Assembly (NCBI GenBank): GCA_021151835.1 | Contig: JAGKWO010000008.1 | Location: 1-64,000 of the forward strand | Direction: 5' to 3' | DNA: 64,000 nucleotides | From: Gammaproteobacteria bacterium | GTDB taxonomy: Bacteria; Pseudomonadota; Gammaproteobacteria; Pseudomonadales; Cellvibrionaceae | Shown: positions 1-9,300 of the stretch, piece by piece | How the letters are laid out: the number at the start of each line of letters is the position of its first letter | Position numbering within the stretch: the stretch's first letter is position 1 | Notes under the pieces: generated by a model | The model's database searches: none | Told to the model about the DNA's origin: nothing | Seen by the model: only the letters and a program-made list of their open reading frames with translations | Made by a program: the position numbers and the translations under genes

Positions 1-89
1 ATATAAACATAGAAAATAAAACAAAAATACAGAAATCTATAAAATCCCAACACATTTCCAAACCAAAGAATGCTCCATCAATTAGTGTT

Positions 90-1937
90 ATGGTTCCCTT
101 CGCTTATGGCGAACATATTTTTAGAATTATACCTTCTAGACCCTGGGGACATTACGAACACTTCTTATTACAAATAATCGCGGCTGAGCCACATTCCGCA
201 CATCAGCTAGCGGAAAAAGTTAACCTGCCATACCAGTTAATTACGGAAATCATGATTCCTTTTATGCGGATTGGCTGGGTGGTATTAGTGGAAAGCCAAC
301 CGCAATATTTATTCACAATCACCCATATTGGCAAAATTATCAGTGAATGGGACGAGCTTCCTACCACTAAAGATCCTCAGGATAAAAAGCGATCGTTTGT
401 TATCGATCCAATAACAGAAGATTGTTATCGCATAGATTACAAAGCAAAATTCTCAAATGAACCTCAGAGACAACACTTTCAAGTTTTTGGAACAGAAAAA
501 ATAAATAAGCAGTTGCAGCGCCGTGGCGATTATGCAGTCAAGCTGTCGATTACACCTATAAAATCTGATCCGATTGATACTGACATTTACAACTGTGTTG
601 CTCAGGACGGTGAGGAAGTCATTTATTTCTATCTACGACCTTTTGATGAGCCTTATCATATGGATATTCGATTTGCGATTGCGGAAGTAGATGTGCATGG
701 GAACATATCAGGCATGCCTGATAAATTGTCGGAGGCATTGAAAACTCAAATAGTTGCGGCGGCAGAACAACAAAGAAAAAAGATAGAGCTTCTAGGTACT
801 CAAGACAAATCCGGTGAAATATCAATCATTACATATGATGCCTCTAAATATAGAAAAGATAAAATATTCAATGAAGTTTATGTTTCCTCAAATAAATATA
901 AATTTATTATGGGCGGAAATGAGCACAAAGAACATTTATATGAATTAATTAAAAGCGCAAAATCAAGATTAATTATACATTCTACTTTTATAAATCCTAC
1001 TCAACTTGAAATTTTGTTACCTGTATTGCTTGAGGCAGCAAAAAAAGCAGTACAGATAGACATCATGTGGGGACAGCTCATGCCAAAAGAGGCTGATGAT
1101 GATCAGCAACAAGATTACAAAAAGGTAATAGATAGCTTAGAAAATATCCAGAAAAATTTTGCTAATGAAGGACTAGAATCCTTTTTTAAAATACATATTG
1201 ATCCTAGCGACTCACATGCCAAATTTATTATTTGTGATCATCACACCCATGGATACTGTGCAACCTTTGGTTCGTGTAATTGGCTCGCCTCAAGCTTTCA
1301 TAAATTTGAAGCGTCTATATGTGTATTTGATAATTATTTTGTTTCAAATGCGCTTAGCATAGCTAGCGCTCTTGCTAAAGGAAAATTTATAAATACTTGC
1401 AATTTAAGTCAAGACCTCGCGCATTTAAGCATTTCATTAAAGAGCGATTACATTTCTTCAAGCTCTCCTGATGATGCCGCCATAAATATTTTGAGCACAA
1501 ATGATCATGAACGTTATTTACTAAAAGCTAGAGATGAAGCCGAAAATAATATATTTGTATGCAGTCATCGAGTCAGCCATATTGCTGATAATAGTATTTT
1601 ACCTACTATTCTATCTAACCAAAAAGCTCGAAAAACCGCTGCTTATGGTAGAGCAACCGGTAGAAAAGGGGGAATGACTAACAAGCAAGCTGAAGAATTA
1701 AAAAATGAATACGAGACGAAAGGCTTTAATATGGTGGTTGCTAATCAACCTCAAATTCATGCCAAAATTCTTTCTTGGGATTCAGACAATGTAGTGATTA
1801 CGAGTTTGAATTGGCTATCTGCTTCAAGTAATTTGGAATCTTACAGAGAAATTGGAGTTTACGTAAAAGGCAGTGGTGTTTCTGACATAATAAATAGTGC
1901 ATTTCAACAAGAAATAAATCGTCAAAATATGGATTGA
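90..1937 (+). CDS. Two-HKD phospholipase D-like protein, possibly 5'-partial
   Basis: The C-terminal two thirds carry two exact HxKx4D motifs. The first is at residues 376-383 (HAKFIICD) followed by GSCNW; the second is at residues 557-564 (HAKILSWD) followed by TSLNW. This is the paired-HKD arrangement of the phospholipase D superfamily, which includes lipases and metal-independent nucleases. The N-terminal roughly 75 residues look like a winged-helix segment and residues 80-250 are unassigned. There is no signal peptide, so a cytoplasmic nuclease-type role is more likely than a secreted lipase (inference). The reading frame stays open from the ATG at 90 to base 3 of the window without a stop, and no clear Shine-Dalgarno precedes that ATG, so the true start may lie outside. 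It is A+T-rich like the following genes. PLD nucleases occur in several defence systems, but I cannot assign this one to a named system. Confidence 0.75.
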   Translation: MVPFAYGEHIFRIIPSRPWGHYEHFLLQIIAAEPHSAHQLAEKVNLPYQLITEIMIPFMRIGWVVLVESQPQYLFTITHIGKIISEWDELPTTKDPQDKKRSFVIDPITEDCYRIDYKAKFSNEPQRQHFQVFGTEKINKQLQRRGDYAVKLSITPIKSDPIDTDIYNCVAQDGEEVIYFYLRPFDEPYHMDIRFAIAEVDVHGNISGMPDKLSEALKTQIVAAAEQQRKKIELLGTQDKSGEISIITYDASKYRKDKIFNEVYVSSNKYKFIMGGNEHKEHLYELIKSAKSRLIIHSTFINPTQLEILLPVLLEAAKKAVQIDIMWGQLMPKEADDDQQQDYKKVIDSLENIQKNFANEGLESFFKIHIDPSDSHAKFIICDHHTHGYCATFGSCNWLASSFHKFEASICVFDNYFVSNALSIASALAKGKFINTCNLSQDLAHLSISLKSDYISSSSPDDAAINILSTNDHERYLLKARDEAENNIFVCSHRVSHIADNSILPTILSNQKARKTAAYGRATGRKGGMTNKQAEELKNEYETKGFNMVVANQPQIHAKILSWDSDNVVITSLNWLSASSNLESYREIGVYVKGSGVSDIINSAFQQEINRQNMD

Positions 1938-2045
1938 TTCTTTGATCTGGAGCGAGCCTGTAAATAATTCTGTCTATCTTGTGCTGGATAAGACTTTATC
2001 TGATACTTATTTTTCATAGATACCTGTCAGATTAAATTTTTAGAC

Positions 2046-2327
2046 TTATTTGCCTGCAATTATGTTGTTTTCGTTAACGCTTGCATTGGATAGTAAAACT
2101 GCATTTCTGAATCGCTTGGCATCAGCCAATTTCTGTTCGAGATCCTGTATAAGTTCGTCAATCGAATCACTGAATTCAGTCAGCGGTTTTTCTGTCCAGT
2201 ATTCTATCAAGCCAGTCTCATTGTTATAAAATGTTTCGTGAAGAGCAAAATATTCCTTGCCGTCAATAAGATGTTTATAAATGCGGTTATTCCAAGTCAC
2301 TCTTTTTTCCTCATATGTATAGATCAT
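2046..2327 (-). CDS. Small hypothetical protein
   Basis: This is an unrecognised small soluble protein of about 93 residues. I start it at the ATG at 2327; the frame also allows a TTG three codons earlier. The N-terminal half looks like a short antiparallel beta segment rich in Tyr and Trp, and the C-terminal half is a single amphipathic helix (FSDSIDELIQDLEQKLADAK) that could pair as a coiled coil. There is no signal peptide or membrane segment. It is convergent with the PLD-like gene and separated by about 220 bases from the large unknown gene on the same strand. No strong ribosome binding site is visible, which weakens the call. Confidence 0.5.
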   Translation of the reverse strand: MIYTYEEKRVTWNNRIYKHLIDGKEYFALHETFYNNETGLIEYWTEKPLTEFSDSIDELIQDLEQKLADAKRFRNAVLLSNASVNENNIIAGK

Positions 2328-2550
2328 TTTATGCAAATCAAAGATTTCGTTGTGCTTACGTCTGTTCTGATTCAGTGGGGCTAGGCTGTGATCACAAGGT
2401 CTTCGGTCGTAGCTAAGTATGATGCTTTAAAATAGTCATGAATTTGGAGTGACCCTCATTGACGCTTTTCGTTCTAATTAAATTTACAGTTTTTTGTAAA
2501 TGCTAGCTGAGAAATTGTGCGCGTTAATCATTTGATATCGTTAATAGTTT

Positions 2551-5500
2551 TTAAGATACGTGATCTTTCCATATAACGTATATATTGCTTACCGTTTCTC
2601 TCCCCTCAGAATATGCGTCGAAATTTGTTTTAACACAAACTGGCCTCATGTTGTCTGAGGTTTGCTTTAAGTTGAGTGGGCCATAACAGGTTGTAGTCTT
2701 TTCTAGGCGACGTTTTATTGCCCTCTCTAATTCCACGCTGTTTGATAGAAGATGTTGGCCGCTGTCCTCTGGCAAAGCCAACGCGCTAAATCCATTGAGT
2801 TTTGCATAGCTAATCAATGCACAGATAGTACTTTCGACCAATGAGTGGGCATCGAATCCGGCTAAATAATCAGGCGTCATGTTAAACGCTCGTGCAACCA
2901 AAATGGGTAATTCTCCGCAGTCGGTCATCAACATATGAGAGAAGAGATACGACATTCCTGCGAACCTTTTCTCTTTATCATCGAAAATTAGAAACAGTGA
3001 AAGCCGCTCCTCCTTCCACAAGGCTATATCCCCTCCGGTGCAAATTCCAACTGCGATTGGGGCAAAAAAAGAAGCCGGAAATTTTGATATGACGCCATAC
3101 ATTTTTGATCTGGATCGTTCTGAAACGCTAGGGCGAAATTTACTGCGTTCTAGTTCAGACCAAATTAAATACTTTTCAGTTATCACGTCGAGCATGAATG
3201 TAATAATTCTATGCAGTCTTTCATGTGGCTCTCCGAAGCTTTGGTGTTCAGTCACAATCCTGGAAGCTAGAAATTCCCGATTTTCTCGCCGTAAGCCAAA
3301 TAAAAATACGTCTACATTGTCAATTACAGCATCGCGTAGTTCAATGGAAAATAGGTTTGACAGCTGAGCTACTTGATCGTAGTAGGAAACATGGTCCTCA
3401 ATCGCCGCCAGAGATCTAAAAAAATTTTCGCTCCAACAGGTTCTATCAAGCAGTCCACTGATCGCAAGTAACAGGCCCAAATGTTTAGATAAAGTGGAAG
3501 TGTCGCGTGCAGGTTCGTTTAACCGCTTAGGACTCAAATGCAAACAGGCCGAATTTATATCTGTTTTATAAAAATGTTTGAAGTGTTGTGCAAACGCTAC
3601 GGCTTCGGTTAGAACTTTAAATCCATTTTTATCCAGAGGGCGAGTGAGCGTAAGTTCCTTTCGCTTCCACTCCATTTGGAAAGTCGAATCAGAACACCTG
3701 AATCCTCCGGTCGGAATATGCGTGGTTAAATCAACCCAGTGGGTGCGTACGCGGTCGGCCGGAATGCAGTAAACCAAAGCAATAGCCTCCTCTTCCAGTG
3801 GCAGTAGGTCAGAATGAATGGGTCCTTTACCAGATAATAAACTTTTAGCCACTGGTTCAAGATGCATTATTCTGTCGGATAAGTTCCATTCACTTTCACC
3901 GACGTCTTTCACGATGGATGGTAGTAAAACGCCCCCGGTGGTATTGAGAATTTCCGGTAAATGTATTGCAATCTGAATACTCTCAACCTGTTCGAGTTCC
4001 GCTCTTTCACGAAGGTGCTCCTGTGATACTTTGCCCTGTTGATCTATGACTGTTGTCCTTGTCTTAGAGCTAATGCGTCGGGCAATTTCTGCCTTGATTA
4101 CCTCTCTGTTTTTTTGCAGTGCGGAGAACCGGTGTGTTTTGAAGGCACTTTCAAGTAGTAAGCGATCCGCCGGGCTAAGGGACGGTGGTAGGTAAATGTC
4201 GTGTATCCCAATTGCATTGTGATAATACCATTGACTAAGCTTTTTCAGCGTTGAAAGACCTTGTTCTTCTACCGCATATTTCAAGATCGTCAAATTAACT
4301 CGGGAAAACCTTAGAACGCATTCCAATTCTGAAAGCGATTGAGCGTTTAGCTTCAAAATTAAATATTCGAAAACATCTGTGTATCCAGATCGAGTGGCAT
4401 CAACGATCCAGCGACAGATTAACTTTTTGTCCGACCCATCGCATCTGGGTATAGCAAGAGAAAATAAGTGTTCGACACTTTTGGCATGTAGATGAGAAAA
4501 GGCAGGTTGAAAACATAAAATATCATCTGTGCTGGTCAGACCATGCTTTGCTAGTAATTTAAGATAATCTGAAAGTTGGCCTTTCGACAGTATGTAATTT
4601 TCACAATACGTCAATTGATTTATTGTAAATCGATAGGGTTCTTTCATTAACAATTCTATGGCCGCCACCGAATGACAATTGGGTTGTGTCTGGCTGATTT
4701 TCACCAATAGTTTTTTCGCTTGAATAAAGTCTTCGGGCGCTGCTCCGAACTGTCTGTAGAGTAAAAGTGTTTTCTCATCCAAGTCAGTATTACAATTGAG
4801 GAAGTCTTTGAAAGCAACTAGATGGGATGGTGATGTAAATCCTAGATCATTAATTAAAAATTCAAGTTTTTCATGAGATATTTTCCAGAATAGCGGCCCA
4901 AGCTGTGAGAATACATCATCCCTATTTATTGAATGCCGTTTTAATAATTCAAATTTCTCTGGCAATTGAATTGCATTGAAATCATATGGTGCGCTGACCA
5001 ATATTCTTGTTATTGCCTCTCTCGACACGCCGTTATTGGTTAGCTGATTCACAAGGTCGATTGCCGCACACCAATCGATGTCTTCCGGGCGGCGGTTGAA
5101 ATATCGATCTTTGGGTCGCGATAGTAGCCATACCAGTTCGCTAATAGATTTAATTACACCTTGATTAACGAGTAATTCTTCAAATCGTCCAGATCTAAAT
5201 CGGTCATGCTCCTTGAGCGCAAGCTCTAACTCTGACCAATTTTTTATACCGAGTCGATGGGCTAGTCTTACCCAATGAATATCGATTCTTTTGAGGTCAG
5301 TAAAAGATAGGCTGTTGGAAGGAGGAATTTTCGTTAGCGCATAGTCGAGTGATTCAGAGTAGCTGCCCCATGAGTCGAACAGTACAAAATACCTGCGAAA
5401 TAGAAACTCTCTTGATTCATATGTCTTGCCTTTACCTAAAACTTCCTTGGCAAAATTAGCTTGCACAGTAGTAGGAAGAAACAAGCCGATAATTTTAACT

Positions 5501-5880
5501 AATCGAGCGATCCAGGCGGGCGGTGAAACCAGGATTTCGGGCAGACTTAATGCTTTCGCTAAAAAGATTTTGTTCGTTCTTGCAAAGGCGATATCTGCAA
5601 GTGCCGCGTTAGATATATTCTCGCGATATTGTCGGATGGCTATTCGCAATTCAGTTAGGCGAATTGGGTTGCGGCTGCCATTGGGTGCATGGTAATCACT
5701 GTCTATGGTAGATCGATATTTCTCTCTGTGTGGGCTAGGGAAGTGCGAGGCCCTGAACCTTCGATACGCTTCATTGGGGGTTTCGCTTCCAGATTTATAT
5801 TCCCTACTCCCCTGGTAGTCGTCGAGATAGTCGATTTCTTCCGGTTCTCTTTTTTTAAAAGTGTGTATTAACTTTGTCAT
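2551..5880 (-). CDS. Large uncharacterised protein, 1109 aa, mostly helical
   Basis: One uninterrupted 1109-codon frame; its length rules out chance. I do not recognise the family. The first 110 residues are charged and proline-containing and probably unstructured. A short hydrophobic stretch near residues 133-155 (WIARLVKIIGLFLP) might touch a membrane. Residues 170-620 are leucine-rich and predominantly helical, with loosely repeated units of about 35-45 residues resembling solenoid repeats. The last 230 residues look like a separate alpha/beta domain (LSLFLIFDDKEKRFAGMSYL) that faintly recalls a GNAT-type acetyltransferase core; this is only an impression. No Walker motif or nuclease motif was seen. 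It diverges from the XRE-nuclease-NTPase gene across a 513-bp spacer and has the same low G+C, suggesting a shared island. The ribosome binding site is weak (GAAG, 8 nt before ATG). Confidence 0.6.
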   Translation of the reverse strand: MTKLIHTFKKREPEEIDYLDDYQGSREYKSGSETPNEAYRRFRASHFPSPHREKYRSTIDSDYHAPNGSRNPIRLTELRIAIRQYRENISNAALADIAFARTNKIFLAKALSLPEILVSPPAWIARLVKIIGLFLPTTVQANFAKEVLGKGKTYESREFLFRRYFVLFDSWGSYSESLDYALTKIPPSNSLSFTDLKRIDIHWVRLAHRLGIKNWSELELALKEHDRFRSGRFEELLVNQGVIKSISELVWLLSRPKDRYFNRRPEDIDWCAAIDLVNQLTNNGVSREAITRILVSAPYDFNAIQLPEKFELLKRHSINRDDVFSQLGPLFWKISHEKLEFLINDLGFTSPSHLVAFKDFLNCNTDLDEKTLLLYRQFGAAPEDFIQAKKLLVKISQTQPNCHSVAAIELLMKEPYRFTINQLTYCENYILSKGQLSDYLKLLAKHGLTSTDDILCFQPAFSHLHAKSVEHLFSLAIPRCDGSDKKLICRWIVDATRSGYTDVFEYLILKLNAQSLSELECVLRFSRVNLTILKYAVEEQGLSTLKKLSQWYYHNAIGIHDIYLPPSLSPADRLLLESAFKTHRFSALQKNREVIKAEIARRISSKTRTTVIDQQGKVSQEHLRERAELEQVESIQIAIHLPEILNTTGGVLLPSIVKDVGESEWNLSDRIMHLEPVAKSLLSGKGPIHSDLLPLEEEAIALVYCIPADRVRTHWVDLTTHIPTGGFRCSDSTFQMEWKRKELTLTRPLDKNGFKVLTEAVAFAQHFKHFYKTDINSACLHLSPKRLNEPARDTSTLSKHLGLLLAISGLLDRTCWSENFFRSLAAIEDHVSYYDQVAQLSNLFSIELRDAVIDNVDVFLFGLRRENREFLASRIVTEHQSFGEPHERLHRIITFMLDVITEKYLIWSELERSKFRPSVSERSRSKMYGVISKFPASFFAPIAVGICTGGDIALWKEERLSLFLIFDDKEKRFAGMSYLFSHMLMTDCGELPILVARAFNMTPDYLAGFDAHSLVESTICALISYAKLNGFSALALPEDSGQHLLSNSVELERAIKRRLEKTTTCYGPLNLKQTSDNMRPVCVKTNFDAYSEGRETVSNIYVIWKDHVS

Positions 5881-6337
5881 TGTTACGCTTCGGTGCTCTT
5901 GTTGTAGCCCACGTCTATTTGACGATGTTGTTGGTTATAAGGCCCTTACGATGACTTGAGATCAGACATCCTGACTGCCTTATTCATCACAAATTAACAT
6001 TTATGCACATTCCTTTTTCCATTTTGGGGCGCTATTAGTTGGCCATCCGACTATCTTTGCTTATTTATCTGCTTATGGCCTATGTGCGGCGCAACTCAAT
6101 GGGCGTGATTTAGATAGTGGTCAGGCTAGTTGATTGGCCAATACAACCATTCACTTAGATATCCCCTTGATACTGCCGCCTGTTCTCCTTGCTAACCAGA
6201 CTGTTGGCTTACCTAAAACGTTGGCAGCTGCCTTGGGGCGGTTACTGCAAAGGACGTGATACTTCGGTGAGTTCGTTGACACTTGTGGCCATTTCAACAA
6301 TAGACCCTAGCGGAGTTTTTCATACAACGATAGGATA
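5881..6337. other. Intergenic spacer between two divergent large genes
   Basis: About 460 bases without a supportable gene. It must hold the promoter of the leftward 1109-codon gene, but I could not pick out a convincing -35/-10 pair for it. A TTGACA at 6276-6281 has no good -10 partner. No repeats other than the operator described separately were noticed. Confidence 0.4.
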
Positions 6338-6379
6338 TTGACATGGCCAAACTCATACACACATCATGTGTATGAGTTT
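6338..6379 (+). promoter_or_regulatory. Promoter with overlapping 13-bp inverted-repeat operator
   Basis: A perfect TTGACA at 6338-6343 is followed after 18 nt by a weak -10 (CATCAT, 6362-6367). A perfect 13-bp inverted repeat, AAACTCATACACA (6349-6361) and TGTGTATGAGTTT (6367-6379) separated by 5 nt, covers the spacer and the -10. It ends 20 nt before the start codon of a gene whose protein begins with an XRE helix-turn-helix. The arrangement suggests negative autoregulation by that domain (inference). The repeat is followed by a short T run, so an RNA hairpin role is an alternative. Confidence 0.6.
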
Positions 6380-6399
6380 TTCGCACACAGGAAATGAGT

Positions 6400-9300
6400 A
6401 TGAAAACGCCTGCCCCCTACGCGTCGTTTGGTGAAAGATTGGTACAACTGCGGACACAGGTTGGCATTTCTTCTCAAAAGGAAATGGCGATTGCCATGGG
6501 GGTTCAGCAACAGACGATAAGTAGATGGGAAAAAGGCAGCTCGCGACCAAGGGAGATTGAGCTGACTAAATTGGCGGCAGTTCTCTCGACTGACGTCCAA
6601 GAGCTAAAAATATTAAGTGGGCACATAATGCCATCGCCGGTAGTAGTGAGCTTCGATCAGCCTTTTCCTATCGATTCATTGACTGCGGATAGTTTCGAGA
6701 GATTTAGTGACTTCTTTATTGATCTACTTCATCCCACCGCGAAAGTGCATCGATTCGGTGGTACTGGCTCAAAACAAGATGGGTTAGATATTGAAGCCAT
6801 ACTAGAAGATGGCTCAATTCGCACATATCAGTGCAAACGACACAAGCAGTTTGGCCCTGCAAACGTTAAGGCCGCCATTGCCGCGCATACTCGAAGGGCC
6901 GATAAAAAAGTTCTTTTGCTTACAAGAATCGCAAGTCCTCAAGCGCGCACAATTATATCGGCTCACAAAGAATGGGAACTTTGGGACAAGGAGGATATCT
7001 CTAAACGCATTCGACAACTCCCACGTGCTGAACAGATTCGATTGGTCGATATTTTTTTTCCGGGCCAGAGGCTTGCTTTATTGGGTGATACCGAGGCAGG
7101 CCCTTGGATGTCTATTGAGGACTTCTTCTCTGCATTTTTAAACAAGCAGAGGGCGTTCAATCATTTGTGGGAATTAGTTGGCAGGGAAGAGGAAATGCTG
7201 TCCCTTTCCAAATTTATCCATGAGAAAGCAATTCGAGTTGTATTGCTGACTGGTTCTGGTGGCCTCGGAAAATCTAGACTGCTTTATCAAGCTATTACTG
7301 ATTATCAGAGCACCAAACCAGCGGTATTGATTAAAGCACTTTCTCCTACAGAAGAGCTGTCGACAAAACATTTAGAGAGCTTGGGGTATGGGGAAAAATT
7401 GCTTGTTATTGATGATGCGCACGATAGGGAAGATTTACCTTTGCTATTTGATTATGTTGCGAATCCAAAAAATTGCGCAAAGGCAATTCTGTCGCTTAGG
7501 TCATACGGTCTACAGAAAGTGAAACTTCAGGCAGCTCGTCTATCTTTGCTCGATCCCCGAGTTGCGCAAGTGGAACTGAAAGCTTTGAAGAAAGAGGATT
7601 CCACCAAGCTTGCCTTGCAAGTATTGAAAGAATATGGGGGACCTGAATCGATAGCGAAGGAAATCAGTCGATATACCGTTGATTGTCCTTTAGCTACAGT
7701 AATCGCGGCTCAAATTGTGGCGAAAGGCGGAATCCACCTTGATCTATTGAATAACGAAGAGACCTTTCGAACTACTTTACTCGCTAAATTTGAAGAAGTG
7801 ATAACCGGTGAAATCGCTGACGAAAAAGATAGCGGAACATTGCGCACGATTTTAAAACTGCTGGCACTATTACAGCCGTTTGATCCGGATGACCCAGAAC
7901 TTTTAACACTGATAGAACGGATCGAGGGAATATCAGTTTCCGAAAGTAATCGACTAATTAAAGCTTTGGTGAGCGGAGGTGTAGTATTTAAGCGAGGCTT
8001 TAGATATCGACTCGCGCCGGATCTCCTTGCAGATTACATTATTGAGCAAAACTGCGTAACACCAAACGGCAAATCATCCGGATATGCTGAAAAAGTTTTT
8101 AGCGAATGCTCACCCTCCATGATCGAAAATATTCTATTGAATCTTGGGCGATTGGATTGGCGATTGTCGAGTGGAAATACTGCCAGCAGTCAGCTATTGG
8201 ATGGCTTGTGGAAAAAACTGCTCCCGGACGGAGATCTTGGTCACATTCATATACAAGCAATAAAGTCGGTTTCGTATTATCAGCCTGAGCGCGCGTTAGA
8301 TTTCGCTGAAAAGAGTATTGCTGACGGAAAGTTTTTAAAGGAACTACCGGAACTAATAAAATATGCTGCTTATAATTCGACTCATCTCGTCAGAGGTTGT
8401 GAGTGTTTATGGGAATTAGGGCGATCCGACCCGCGAGAGATACACCAGCATCCGCATCATGCAATACGAATTTTGAAGGAGCTATGTACCGTAGAGCCGA
8501 ATAAGCCTTTGGGGTTTGTTGCGCAAGTTGTTGAGTTTGGGCTGTCATTATTGGATCTTGCGGAAACTTGGGCAGGAATATACACCCCTTATGATTTTTT
8601 GGAAGGTGCATTGGAAACTGAAGGCCATATCACTGATTCAAACGGTCCAGAGATATCCTTCAGTCCCTATCTTGTAAGAAAAAGTGCCATTACTCCAATT
8701 CGCACAAAAATTATAAGTTTTGCAGTTGATCGTCTAGCAAGTGCACAAGCTGAAGTTGCATTAGCGTCTGCTAAAGTTCTAAATAATTCGCTTAGATATC
8801 CAATGGGATTATTTGGAACGTCGGTGTCCGATTCTGATCACGATTCATGGACTGGCGAGTTTATATCTACCTTTGAGCTTATCAAAAATAAGTGCGCCAC
8901 AAAATCCATTGATCCATTCGTATGGCTAGAATTGCTGAGATCGATTTCCTGGCATGCGGAATATGCAGATGGCGAAACTAAAAAAATCGCTAATGAAATT
9001 TTCGATATTGCTCCGACAACTGTCGAGTTTAAGGTCATACGTGTTACTTTTGACTCTTATGGATTTATTAATCGAGCGAAGGAATTTGAAGAGCAGCAAG
9101 AGGATTGGAATCGCTCGGTCAAATATTTAGCCATGGATATAAAATCAAGTTACCCGACAGAAGATGGCGCACTACAATTTCTTTCAGCGATTTTAGCTAA
9201 GGCTAGAACCCTTAAATTGAAAGAGCCCGCTTCGATTGAGCCTATACTGAACGCCCTCTTATTCGACAATCCAGCCATCGCTGGAATTTTGTTGGAGCAC

